Below the pieces are notes generated by a model that saw only the letters and a list, made by a program, of their open reading frames with translations, did no database searches and was not told where the DNA came from. From assembly GCA_947494825.1 (NCBI GenBank), contig CANLWN010000006.1, positions 124,001 to 188,000 of the forward strand: 64,000 nt of DNA, read 5' to 3'. Source of the DNA: an uncultured Flavobacteriaceae bacterium. GTDB lineage: Bacteria; Bacteroidota; Bacteroidia; Flavobacteriales; Flavobacteriaceae. Position numbers and translations under genes: made by a program. Shown here piece after piece: positions 8,761 to 16,709 of this stretch (the first letter of the stretch is position 1; each line of letters opens with the position of its first letter).

Positions 8761-8888
8761 CCCTGCAAAAACAGGCCTGGACCGCCTGCGCCAATACAGC
8801 TATGGATAAACCAAAAATCTCCCCTATCTTTAGGAGGTGAACGCCTTTTTTGGGTTTCACCGGCAATCAATCAATAAAACGTTACATC

Positions 8889-10304
8889 ATGAAGCACCTA
8901 TTTGTCTACACTTTCCTATTGATCGGCATGGCCTCCTTTGCTAGCGATCTTACCATCTCCAGACCCATACTCTACCAGGAAAATGGCACATCCTATACCG
9001 TCCTACAGATCAGTTGGGACAATGCCTGGCACAACAAGACAAACCATGATGCCGTATGGGTGTTCTTTAAATTGTTGAACAATAATTGGAATACCAGGCA
9101 CGTGAAGGTCTTGCCCTCTGGCCATGAGGTGGTATCTACCTCGAATGACAAAGATCTGATCCGTTTCGAGGTCCCATCGGACAGTGTGGGCCTGTTCCTT
9201 AAACCAGGTAGGCCCTTTCGGGGAAAGATACAGGCTACCCTTAAGATCATGCTCGATCAAAAAAGCTTTGAAAACGCGGACACCTACAACGGCAACTTTT
9301 CTGCCTATGGCATTGAAATGGTCCATATTCCCAAGGGGGGCTTTATCCTTGGCGAAGCGGATACGTCCAAAATGGACCAGGGCACACTCTACATATCCAA
9401 CGCCTCGGGCGAGTTCAAAGGTCTGTTCCCCGTTACGGCCGAAAATCAGGTCATAGAAATTGGGCCCGGGGAGAACAAGCTGTATTATCAAGCTCCAGAG
9501 GCCTATCGCGGCGATCAGGCAGGAACCATTCCCGCTGCGTTTCCCAAGGGGGTCAACCCCTTTTACATTATGAAATATGAACCTACCCAAGGCCAATATG
9601 CCCGTTTTTTGAACGCACTGAGCCCGGACCAAAGTCAGCACCGTGCCAATTTTGGGGGCAAGGACTACTACGCCAATAGAGGTTCTATTGTCCTGGAAAA
9701 CGGGGTCTACACGGCCAGGGTCCCGGAAGCGCTCTGCAATTATATGAGCTGGGACGATGCCATGGCCTATGCCGACTGGGCAGGCCTAAGGCCCCTAACG
9801 GAACTGGAATTCGCCAAGGCGGCCAGGGGTACGGGCAAACCGATTAAGAACGAATTTCCCTGGGGGACTTCTTCCAAAAGCAATATTCAGAGAAGCGTTA
9901 CCGATGATGGGGTGCTGGTCATGGCCGAAGGATTGACAGAGTCTCAATTATCCGATGAAAACAAGGAATGGTTTGCCGCATCCTTTTACTGGGTGATGGA
10001 TTTGTCTGGCGGACTTTGGGAACGGGTCATCAGCATTGGCCACCCCAAGGGCAGGGCCTATCTGGGCACCCATGGCGATGGCGTGCTCACCAATTACGGT
10101 TTTGCCACCAACGAGGATTGGCCCAAAGGCGTGCAAGAGACCGGCGGTTTTGGTTTTAGGGGCGGCGGATTTTATGGCTACGGAAGGGCCTATCACGATT
10201 TTAATCCCTACAGCCCTGTGGGGTACCGCCCCTTTGGGGGATGGTCCGGAGGCAACCGTGCCAAGGCCTATGGCGGTAGGTTTGGAAGAACGGTCAACGA
10301 ATAA
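8889..10304 (+). CDS. secreted FGE-sulfatase/SUMF1-fold protein
   Basis: A 471-residue exported protein. I place the start at ATG 8889, because MKHLFVYTFLLIGMASFA is a clean signal peptide; an in-frame TTG at 8850 follows an AGGAGGTGA sequence but would put 13 extra residues before it. Residues 20-130 form a beta-rich N-terminal module (VLQISWDNAW, HDAVWVFFK). The formylglycine-generating-enzyme-like (C-type-lectin) fold begins near IEMVHIPKGGFILGE and includes FYIMKYEPTQGQYARFLNAL, MSWDDAMAYADWAG, RPLTELEFAKAARG and MDLSGGLWERV. The C-terminus is unusually rich in G, Y, F, R and has no Cys, so the FGE catalytic cysteines are absent; it is more likely a binding protein than an oxidase. Confidence 0.82.
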   Translation: MKHLFVYTFLLIGMASFASDLTISRPILYQENGTSYTVLQISWDNAWHNKTNHDAVWVFFKLLNNNWNTRHVKVLPSGHEVVSTSNDKDLIRFEVPSDSVGLFLKPGRPFRGKIQATLKIMLDQKSFENADTYNGNFSAYGIEMVHIPKGGFILGEADTSKMDQGTLYISNASGEFKGLFPVTAENQVIEIGPGENKLYYQAPEAYRGDQAGTIPAAFPKGVNPFYIMKYEPTQGQYARFLNALSPDQSQHRANFGGKDYYANRGSIVLENGVYTARVPEALCNYMSWDDAMAYADWAGLRPLTELEFAKAARGTGKPIKNEFPWGTSSKSNIQRSVTDDGVLVMAEGLTESQLSDENKEWFAASFYWVMDLSGGLWERVISIGHPKGRAYLGTHGDGVLTNYGFATNEDWPKGVQETGGFGFRGGGFYGYGRAYHDFNPYSPVGYRPFGGWSGGNRAKAYGGRFGRTVNE

Positions 10305-10370
10305 GGGTGCGCAACAGGGTATGGTGAAAGTTTAAATAAAGGATAAAACATTATTTCAAGCGAAATTAAA

Positions 10371-10961
10371 ATGACACCTAAGGAGTTCGAAAAGCAATGG
10401 ATATCAAAAAAAGGGAATCTTAATAAGATTAGCCCCAGCCGGCTTGTTAACCTTGGCCTGTCCAAACCAATTATCGAGTTTATTTCTATTTCTGGGCTTC
10501 CGAATGATGCACCCCCCTTTTTATCATTTGGCAGCAATACTGATGACAAGTACCGTGGTATTCACAAGCTTACCAAAATCTACGACTTTTTGGAACCTGG
10601 ATTTGACAAATACGTGGTCATAGGTTCTTGCAGTGATGGTGATCCCATTGTAATCAATACCTTGGATAATGAAAAAATTGAATATCTGGACCATGAAGAT
10701 TACTTCTCACCAAGATTTTTCAATACTTCGATAATCTCAATGGCTAAATCCTTATTGGCTTACCGTGATTTTGTAAACAATCTTTTGGTTGAAAATGGAG
10801 AAGATGCGTATTTAAATTGTGATTTTTCAGATTCACAATTTGAAAAACTGAAACATGCTATTAAAAAAGCTGATAATCAGACTTACGCCAATGAAGGGTT
10901 TTGGAAAATCCAACTTGATATGGATTTGGAAATGAGAGAGGACATTCAAAATAGAAATTAG
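10371..10961 (+). CDS. SMI1/KNR4 (SUKH-type) putative immunity protein
   Basis: A 196-residue cytoplasmic protein that fits the SUKH superfamily: N-terminal MTPKEFEKQW, then a LGLSKPIIEFISISGLPNDAPPF segment typical of SUKH-4 proteins, YVVIGSCSDGDPIVINTLDNEKI and a final helical part. SUKH proteins usually neutralise polymorphic or contact-dependent nuclease toxins. No toxin gene is adjacent, so it is an orphan. Base composition is clearly more AT-rich than the gene before it, which suggests separate acquisition. Confidence 0.7.
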   Translation: MTPKEFEKQWISKKGNLNKISPSRLVNLGLSKPIIEFISISGLPNDAPPFLSFGSNTDDKYRGIHKLTKIYDFLEPGFDKYVVIGSCSDGDPIVINTLDNEKIEYLDHEDYFSPRFFNTSIISMAKSLLAYRDFVNNLLVENGEDAYLNCDFSDSQFEKLKHAIKKADNQTYANEGFWKIQLDMDLEMREDIQNRN

Positions 10962-11047
10962 AGAGATTTGTTTTTGACCGCAAACTTCTTGAATATGAAA
11001 ATTCAAACAAAAAACTGCTTGACATGTTACATAACATCCAAAATAAA

Positions 11048-11524
11048 ATGAATAAAACTGTCATAGGAATTCTTCTTATTTTTCAAATCCCAATTTTTAT
11101 GGTTGGACAACATGATGATACTTTCGAAATTCAAGGTGATAAGATTGACTCAACTTCTAATTCTGAAATACAACTTTTTGCTGATAAATTTAATCTATGG
11201 CTAAAGTCTTCGAATACCGATACTCTCTACACGGATTTACTCCCGGAAAGAATGGTCAATAACTTCGTTCTTTTTTCTGAAGATGGATTAATGATGAAGG
11301 ACTTAAAATTTCACTCCATTGAATCGTGTAAAAAAGAAATTATCTCAAATCTCCCAAGCCTTAAAAATAAAGATGGAGAGAATTATTGGATTTATGTAAC
11401 TATGGAAAGTCAAATAAATAAGACTCAACTTATTGAAATACTAAAGTTTTTGAGAGAAAATAAAATCGACTATCAATTCGGACAAGAAGATGAATTTATT
11501 TCCAAAATGATAAAAAATGAATAA
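11048..11524 (+). CDS. exported protein of unknown function
   Basis: About 158 residues from ATG 11048; the start at 11024 is less likely because MNKTVIGILLIFQIPIFMV is a signal-peptide-like segment ending at a GQ site. The C-terminal region (WIYVTMESQINKTQLIEIL, then LRENKIDY) faintly resembles the periplasmic domain of ExbD/TolR proteins, but the key membrane-helix Asp cannot be shown. AT-rich like the upstream SUKH gene. Function unknown. The frame stays open upstream to 10955 without an ATG, which could reflect a gene remnant. Confidence 0.6.
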   Translation: MNKTVIGILLIFQIPIFMVGQHDDTFEIQGDKIDSTSNSEIQLFADKFNLWLKSSNTDTLYTDLLPERMVNNFVLFSEDGLMMKDLKFHSIESCKKEIISNLPSLKNKDGENYWIYVTMESQINKTQLIEILKFLRENKIDYQFGQEDEFISKMIKNE

Positions 11525-11632
11525 TCTCATATGATTATTGGAATTAAAAAAACAATCATTCTTTTGAACTTCAGGGAACCGGACCAGGGCTTTTCATAGG
11601 ATACTATTGTTGTATGTCCGTTTTTCCCCCTT

Positions 11633-12127
11633 TTAGTTTGGGGAATTTAGACCGAGCTTATTTCCTTCCGTATCCAGGAACAAGGCAAAAAAACCATTTT
11701 CATCCGCGTGAGCGGTTTTTGGAACAATTATTTTTCCGCCATTTTTTTCTACCTTATCCAGAACCATTTGAAGATCGTCCCCGGCATTTAGATAGATGCT
11801 TACCCCATTGGCCGAAGGTTTGTACCCTTCTCCTTTTAGTATTACCCCCGTAACCATCTGTCCTTCGTACGGAAATATTCCCATTTCCATGCCCGGCATT
11901 TCCATTTTCTCAATGCTGATATCCAAAATTGCCTGATAAAAATTGACCGCCCGTGAAATATTCGTTGCCGGAATTTCAAAAAGGGAAATAAAACTGTTCA
12001 TATTATTCGTTTTTTGCTCTTGGTCGGAAGCTGCTTTTTCTGCTTCTGGAATGGATTTGTTTTGATGGTTACAAGCCATAAGATGAAAGGCAAGTATTAC
12101 CACAACACTTCGTACCATACTGTTCAT
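11633..12127 (-). CDS. VOC (glyoxalase/bleomycin-resistance fold) lipoprotein
   Basis: A 164-residue protein. Residues 1-19 form a lipoprotein signal (VVVILAFHLMAC), followed by a charged linker and a single VOC module from about residue 45: FEIPATNISRAVNFYQAIL, MEMGIFPYEGQMVTGVI, GVSIYLNAGDDLQMVLDKVE, FALFLDTEGNKLGLNS. Such modules are usually cytoplasmic, so membrane-anchored export is unusual. Substrate unknown. An internal ATG (MNSFISLF) would give the ordinary soluble form and could be the true start. Confidence 0.75.
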   Translation of the reverse strand: MNSMVRSVVVILAFHLMACNHQNKSIPEAEKAASDQEQKTNNMNSFISLFEIPATNISRAVNFYQAILDISIEKMEMPGMEMGIFPYEGQMVTGVILKGEGYKPSANGVSIYLNAGDDLQMVLDKVEKNGGKIIVPKTAHADENGFFALFLDTEGNKLGLNSPN

Positions 12128-12200
12128 TTTTCCCGTTTAAAATGATGGTGCAAAGTTCAATTATTTGTAAGGGTCAAAATTGTATAAATGCGACAAAGAG

Positions 12201-13016
12201 CTATTTGTAGAAAAGCGAGGAAAGGGCCATAGTTTCATTGTCCAAAAACGCTGTCGGAGTAGTTCCCGTAAACTCCTTAAAGTCCCTAATAAAATGTGCC
12301 TGGTCGTAATATTCACTTTCATAAGCAATATTGGTAAGGCTTTCCGACCCTTTGTTGAGCAACATTTTTAATGCGGTCTGCAATCGGATTACCTTGCCCA
12401 ACTGTTTGGGGCTAACTCCAATTTGTTTTGCAAACTTTCGCTCCAATTGCCTTCTTTTGGACAAGTCTTCCTTAAGAATGGTGTTTATGGGTGCGTTTCC
12501 CTTTGTTGACAAAAGGGCATCAACGGTTGTCCTTACAATATGGTCAATGGTTGATCTGTCATTTAGCCTTTCCAGGAGAAAGCTTTCCATGATTTGAATG
12601 CGTTGCCCAACGTTTGTTGCCCGAATTATTTTTTGTTCCAGTTCCCTGGCGATTTTTTCCTCAAACAATGATGCTATTGGTGTTTCTTTATTGGCCAAGT
12701 TCTTAATGGGGACCGTTACAAAGTTGGCAAATCCGTAAGGGTAAAAACTGACGGCAAAGGTATTGACATATCCCGTGGGTTCTATATAAAACGGTTCCAT
12801 GGTTTGTCCCAATACCATGGCACGAGGTTGAAGGATAAATTCTTCTTGGGACGTATAGCGTTTTATGTCATCTCCTAGGATAAAGGCCATCTCAATACAA
12901 CCATCGGGTACGATCCGCTGTTTTCCCTTATCCGTTTCAGCAGGAACCTCCAAGGTCCAATAACAGTTAATGAGTGATTGTAAATCTGGATGTGGCTCAA
13001 ATGTTTGATAGTTCAT
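12201..13016 (-). CDS. AraC-family transcriptional regulator
   Basis: 271 residues from ATG 13016 (MNYQTFEPHPDLQSLINCYW). The longer frame to 13112 would run through a repeat element, so the shorter start is preferred. The N-terminal domain is of the DUF6597 type (IVPDGCIEMAFILGD, QPRAMVLGQ, FAVSFYPYGFANF). The C-terminus has a double helix-turn-helix: RRQLERKFAKQIGVSPKQLG, then IAYESEYYDQAHFIRDFKEF and GTTPTAFL, the AraC signature. It probably regulates the upstream small monooxygenase gene (13116-13406), transcribed in the same direction. Confidence 0.88.
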   Translation of the reverse strand: MNYQTFEPHPDLQSLINCYWTLEVPAETDKGKQRIVPDGCIEMAFILGDDIKRYTSQEEFILQPRAMVLGQTMEPFYIEPTGYVNTFAVSFYPYGFANFVTVPIKNLANKETPIASLFEEKIARELEQKIIRATNVGQRIQIMESFLLERLNDRSTIDHIVRTTVDALLSTKGNAPINTILKEDLSKRRQLERKFAKQIGVSPKQLGKVIRLQTALKMLLNKGSESLTNIAYESEYYDQAHFIRDFKEFTGTTPTAFLDNETMALSSLFYK

Positions 13017-13046
13017 GATCGGGGATGATTTTTTAAATGGCGCACG

Positions 13047-13110
13047 ACGGTCCCTGTTATGATTTTGGTGTGGCACCAAACCACAATGAATCATGGGTAT
13101 TGCTGGCAAC
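13047..13110. repeat. intergenic element copy A
   Basis: ACGGTCCCTG-N4-GATTTTGG, then a hairpin (TTTGGTG-TGG-CACCAAA), then ATG....ATGG...TTG..GGCAA. Its pattern matches copy B at 13452-13522; the two flank the monooxygenase gene. Confidence 0.55.
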
Positions 13111-13115
13111 ATATT

Positions 13116-13406
13116 TTAATTGTTTCTCAATTGAAACAGGATATCCATAATTTCAATATTTGGTGCTTCAATAATCTCGTATGCCCCGGGAATACTTTTG
13201 GCCAAATCAGATTCTTTGTAAGCTTGCAGGGATTCCGAAGAATCCCAAACGTAAATTCCTCCATATGCTCCAGACTGGCCAATTTTTACGTAGTATTTCT
13301 GCAAAAGTCCGGGGATAGCTTTAAATTGAGGCTCCCGTTCCCTTGCCCTTTTTAACAGTTCTTCTTCGGGAAGATTCGATTTCAATTTGATAATCTGTAA
13401 TATCAT
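13116..13406 (-). CDS. small monooxygenase-like dimeric alpha/beta barrel protein
   Basis: A 96-residue protein resembling YdhR/ABM-type monooxygenases: beta strand MILQIIKLKSN, helix EEELLKRAREREPQFKAIPG, strand YYVKIGQSGAYGGIYVWDS and helix LQAYKESDLAKSIPGAYEI. The GGIYVWDS strand and SIPGAY loop are typical of the family. It is preceded on minus by no clear promoter, and lies upstream of the AraC gene, which may control it. Both ends are bordered by related intergenic repeats. Confidence 0.72.
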   Translation of the reverse strand: MILQIIKLKSNLPEEELLKRAREREPQFKAIPGLLQKYYVKIGQSGAYGGIYVWDSSESLQAYKESDLAKSIPGAYEIIEAPNIEIMDILFQLRNN

Positions 13407-13451
13407 AAGGTTTCATGTTAATTTATATGTTGAGTTGTTTTATAGTGCCTA

Positions 13452-13522
13452 ACGGTCCCTGACAGGATTTTGGCACGCCACAGGCGTGATGCGCTATGGC
13501 CTTTGTTGCATCCCGCCGGCAA
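13452..13522. repeat. intergenic element copy B
   Basis: ACGGTCCCTG-N4-GATTTTGG, then a CACGCC-ACA-GGCGTG hairpin, then ATG....ATGG...TTG......GGCAA. It shares order and conserved blocks with copy A; the hairpin stem differs but is kept. It is preceded by GCCTAAC (13447-13453). Confidence 0.55.
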
Positions 13523-13543
13523 ATACAGCTTTTGTCATTTGGT

Positions 13544-13561
13544 TATCGTTTATTGGACTTT
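13544..13561. repeat. direct repeat, left copy
   Basis: TATCGTTTATTGGACTTT; 17 of 18 bases match the copy at 14279-14296. The pair brackets the S26 peptidase gene. Confidence 0.6.
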
Positions 13562-13595
13562 TCATAGCAATTAGCAATGTTGGCTGTGAGTCACA

Positions 13596-14276
13596 TTATT
13601 TAATTAACACTCCTTTTAAAGCGGATTTGTCAACTGGCCCTATATATCTGGAATCTTCTGATGCATCTCGATTATCTCCCATGACAAAAACCTTTCCTAA
13701 AGGAATTTTAATTGGTCCAAAGTTGTCCTTGTTCCAATCTTCATTATAAGCTGCCTTAATCAATTCATCGGTCTCACTTCTAATCTTTGTTACTATTCTA
13801 TCTTTTAAATTGTGGTTTTCGGCTACTTCGTCATTAACAAACATAGTTATGGTGTCTTCAGACTTCAACCAAAAATAATAGTCCTCAATTTCATTTTGGT
13901 CAAGATCAAACTTTTTTAATTCCTCAATTGAAATCTTATACTTGTGGGCTAGTGAATAATTCTTGTCAAAGTCCTTGCCGTTAATAAATAGAATTCCATC
14001 CTTAATTTCAAGGATATCATTTTCTAACGCAACCAATCGATGAACTCTATAATGAGTGTTAAGGCTGTCGGGATGTTCGAATTTGTAACTGACAAAATCT
14101 CCGGGCTTTGCGTACAAAAGATTTGTGGTAATAATAAATTCTCCTTCCTTAATGTTTGGTTCATTCGACGGTGTTGCATTTTTGTAAACAGCAAATACCC
14201 CTGTAAAAGAAAGAATATGATATACTCCGAAAATCGACCCCAGAATGATCAACACTATAATTTGCCACTTTTTCAT
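13596..14276 (-). CDS. signal peptidase I-like (S26) protein
   Basis: A 226-residue membrane-anchored protease: one N-terminal helix (about residues 4-22), then the nucleophile region TPSNEPNIKEGEF (Ser36), GDFVSYKF, VHRLVALENDILEIKDG and the S26 box GDNRDASEDSR (199-209). At the position where bacterial enzymes have the general-base Lys (KRxxG), this protein has His78 (VHRLVAL), as in ER/archaeal-type Ser-His enzymes. It is probably a specialised peptidase, separate from the housekeeping LepB. It is AT-rich and bracketed by direct repeats, so it may have been acquired. Confidence 0.8.
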   Translation of the reverse strand: MKKWQIIVLIILGSIFGVYHILSFTGVFAVYKNATPSNEPNIKEGEFIITTNLLYAKPGDFVSYKFEHPDSLNTHYRVHRLVALENDILEIKDGILFINGKDFDKNYSLAHKYKISIEELKKFDLDQNEIEDYYFWLKSEDTITMFVNDEVAENHNLKDRIVTKIRSETDELIKAAYNEDWNKDNFGPIKIPLGKVFVMGDNRDASEDSRYIGPVDKSALKGVLIK

Positions 14277-14278
14277 AG

Positions 14279-14296
14279 TATCATTTATTGGACTTT
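14279..14296. repeat. direct repeat, right copy
   Basis: TATCATTTATTGGACTTT, directly upstream of the S26 gene start on minus; partner of 13544-13561. Confidence 0.6.
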
Positions 14297-14316
14297 ACCA
14301 GATTGCTGTATATACT

Positions 14317-14610
14317 TCATAAATGTCGATCAAAATCCATTCTCCCACCTAAAATCCTAATGATAAGAATTCCATAATTGGTCCTTTTATAAAATATCAC
14401 ATGCGCTTTGTAGCGATATCTTTGCACTAACTTCTGCTTACCATGGAAGTAGAGTCTTCCCCTTTCTGGGCTATGCGCAAGATCACCGAAACTGGAGATA
14501 AGGCCATTTCGGTAAAGGCGAGCTTGGTTAGGGCCAAATTTTTCGATGGTGTAATCGGCAATATTTGATATGTCCTTTTCCGCACTAAGACTCAACCGGT
14601 ATTTAGCCAT
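14317..14610 (-). CDS. parE: ParE/RelE-family toxin
   Basis: A 97-residue toxin of the ParE/RelE superfamily. The family pattern is visible: YRLSLSAEKDISNIADYTIE at the N-terminus, SPERGRLYFHG in the middle, and the C-terminal strand pair YKAHVIFYKRTNYGILIIRILG ending in RMDFDRHL. ParE toxins usually inhibit gyrase. It overlaps the antitoxin gene by 8 bp and is translated after it, the usual order for parDE. Confidence 0.88.
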   Translation of the reverse strand: MAKYRLSLSAEKDISNIADYTIEKFGPNQARLYRNGLISSFGDLAHSPERGRLYFHGKQKLVQRYRYKAHVIFYKRTNYGILIIRILGGRMDFDRHL

Positions 14611-14857
14611 TTTTTTTCTTGAACCTTATTTCGGCCTCGTTCCAAATATCCTCAACACTTTTATCGCTTATACCACTATTTAGACCTTCCTCCAAAGCCA
14701 TATCCAATTCCAGCAGCTGTTGTTCGGTCACTTGATGGTTCCTGACCAGATGTCTGATATATTCGCTGTCGTTGGTGAAATCACCTTTCTCGATCTGTTG
14801 CTTTATCCATTGATCCTGCTTTTCCGTAAAAGTGATGGATTTTCTAACTATTCCCAT
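14603..14857 (-). CDS. parD: ParD/CopG-family antitoxin
   Basis: An 84-residue ribbon-helix-helix antitoxin: RKSITFTEKQDQWIKQQIE is the DNA-binding strand and first helix, GDFTNDSEYIRHLVRN the second, and the acidic C-terminus (ELDMALEEGLNSGISD) the toxin-binding part. Such antitoxins bind ParE and repress their own promoter, which would lie just above 14857. Confidence 0.88.
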   Translation of the reverse strand: MGIVRKSITFTEKQDQWIKQQIEKGDFTNDSEYIRHLVRNHQVTEQQLLELDMALEEGLNSGISDKSVEDIWNEAEIRFKKKNG

Positions 14858-15023
14858 AATGAACCAATATTATTAATTTTGATGCAAATTAAGGATTTAT
14901 TGTACTCCAGTCAAGCAATTCACTTTCCAGGCCATTAAACCCTTGCATGTAAATTGTAAATTATAGTACCTTCATGATCTTGGAAACCCTAGGGCTTCCA
15001 CCTTCAAAACCAAGATATCTACT

Positions 15024-16619
15024 ATGAAAAGCATTTATACTTTAATCCTCCTGATCGCCTGTCTTTGCAGTACCTCAATCAATGCACAGGACGTGTACAA
15101 CAGAAACGAAACGGCCGATGTACAGCACTACGTATTTGGACTTTCCTTAAATGATGACAACAATGAAATAACCGGCGAAGCCCTGATTACGGTAGATTTT
15201 AAGGAAGGTGTAAAACCCTTTGCTCTGGATCTCATTGGTAAATCTGGCACATACGGTATGGACCTTATCGGGGTGTCCGAAGCTGATACGAAGGCCGATT
15301 ATGTGTACAGCGGGAACAAAATTTTGATTACCCCTACAGCCAACGGACCGACAACCAGAACCTTTAAGGTAAGGTACCGGGGCATTCCGCAAAGAGGGCT
15401 CGTCATTGACACCACCAAATTTGGGCAGCGCTCCTTTTTTGGTGACAATTGGCCCAATCTGGCCCGGCATTGGCTTCCCTGCGTAGACCATCCTTACGAC
15501 AAGGCAACGGTAGAATACCGGATTACGGCCCCGGATCATTACGATGTGGTGGCCACCGGAAAAAAAATAGAGGAAAGCCATCTTGGAAACGGGTTCAAGC
15601 TCACCAGCTATAGCGAATCGGCCCCGGTTGCCATGAAGGTGACCACCATTGGGGTCACCCAGTTCGCCACCAAGCTCTTGGGCATGGTCGGCGACATTCC
15701 GGTTACGGCCTGGGTATATCCTGAAAACAGGTTGGACGGTTTCGCCGATTATGCCGTGGCCACCAAAGTGTTGGATTATTTTGTAACACACATAGGCCCT
15801 TATCCCTTTGCCAAGTTGGCCAATATGCAGGCCAAGACCCAATGGGGCGGCTTGGAAAACGCGGGGACCATTGCCTACTTTGAAAACTCGGTGACGGGAA
15901 AAAACACGGTAGAGGGGTTGATCGCCCATGAAATTGCACACCAGTGGTTTGGCAATTCGGCCACGGAAAACAGTTGGAACCACGTGTGGCTTAGCGAGGG
16001 CTTTGCCACCTACTTTGCCATTCTGTACCAGGAGGCCGTTTATGGCAATGACAAACGCAAGGAGGAACTTCTGGTAGACCGAAAGGAAATCCTGGATTAT
16101 TTCGCTAAGAACCCATCGCCCATTGTGGACAATTCGATCAAAGACCCTATGAAGGTATTGAGCATCAACACCTATCAAAAAGGCGGGTGGGTGCTTAATA
16201 TGTTAAGGCATAAACTGGGGGACGAAACATTTTGGAAGGGCATACGGGCCTATTACGAGGCCCATAAAAACGCAAATGTCATGACGGTAGATTTTCGCCA
16301 GGCCATGGAGGCGGCCTCGGGACAGGAACTGGCAGACTTCTTTGAGCAGTGGGTGTTTACCCAGGGACAACCAGAACTGGCATGGAGCTGGGCATTCAGC
16401 AAAGGGACCTTGGAGTTTTCCGCAACGCAGCTACAACAACACCATACCTTTAAATTCCCACTTGACGTTGGTATCGTTCATAACAATGAAATGACCGTAA
16501 CCACCGTGGAGATAGACAAAGCATCGGCAACCTACCAGATCAAGGTAGGCTCCAAACCGGATAAGGTAGTTTTGGATCCTGAGGTGTGGCTATTGTTCAG
16601 TGAAAAGCAAACCCAATAA
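15024..16619 (+). CDS. M1-family zinc aminopeptidase, exported
   Basis: A 531-residue secreted peptidase with a signal peptide (cleavage near INAQ, residue 21). The gluzincin site HEIAHQWFG is at residues 302-310, with the third zinc ligand Glu325 in WLSEGFATYF, and the exopeptidase motif is GGLENAG (275-281). The N-terminal beta domain precedes it. It is shorter than classic 850-residue PepN because the C-terminal helical superhelix is absent. It probably trims peptides in the periplasm. Confidence 0.93.
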   Translation: MKSIYTLILLIACLCSTSINAQDVYNRNETADVQHYVFGLSLNDDNNEITGEALITVDFKEGVKPFALDLIGKSGTYGMDLIGVSEADTKADYVYSGNKILITPTANGPTTRTFKVRYRGIPQRGLVIDTTKFGQRSFFGDNWPNLARHWLPCVDHPYDKATVEYRITAPDHYDVVATGKKIEESHLGNGFKLTSYSESAPVAMKVTTIGVTQFATKLLGMVGDIPVTAWVYPENRLDGFADYAVATKVLDYFVTHIGPYPFAKLANMQAKTQWGGLENAGTIAYFENSVTGKNTVEGLIAHEIAHQWFGNSATENSWNHVWLSEGFATYFAILYQEAVYGNDKRKEELLVDRKEILDYFAKNPSPIVDNSIKDPMKVLSINTYQKGGWVLNMLRHKLGDETFWKGIRAYYEAHKNANVMTVDFRQAMEAASGQELADFFEQWVFTQGQPELAWSWAFSKGTLEFSATQLQQHHTFKFPLDVGIVHNNEMTVTTVEIDKASATYQIKVGSKPDKVVLDPEVWLLFSEKQTQ

Positions 16620-16709
16620 CAAATCGTCCTTGGCCCTATGGTCGTTTTCACCCGCCATAGGCAACAACAAGACCATTGAATTTAGGGAATGGATCCTGCC
16701 TACACCGAA

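Noticed and set aside
8850-8888. TTG start at 8850 with an AGGAGGTGA sequence as ribosome binding site
   Set aside because: Would place 13 residues in front of a clean signal peptide; Bacteroidetes rarely rely on Shine-Dalgarno pairing. ATG 8889 preferred.
8889-10304. FGE-fold protein as target of a diversity-generating retroelement
   Set aside because: No reverse transcriptase or template repeat in the window, and the C-terminus lacks the Asn-rich adenine-mutable pattern.
12201-13112. Longer AraC reading frame starting at 13112
   Set aside because: The extension crosses intergenic repeat A and lacks protein-like character; ATG 13016 fits the family N-terminus.
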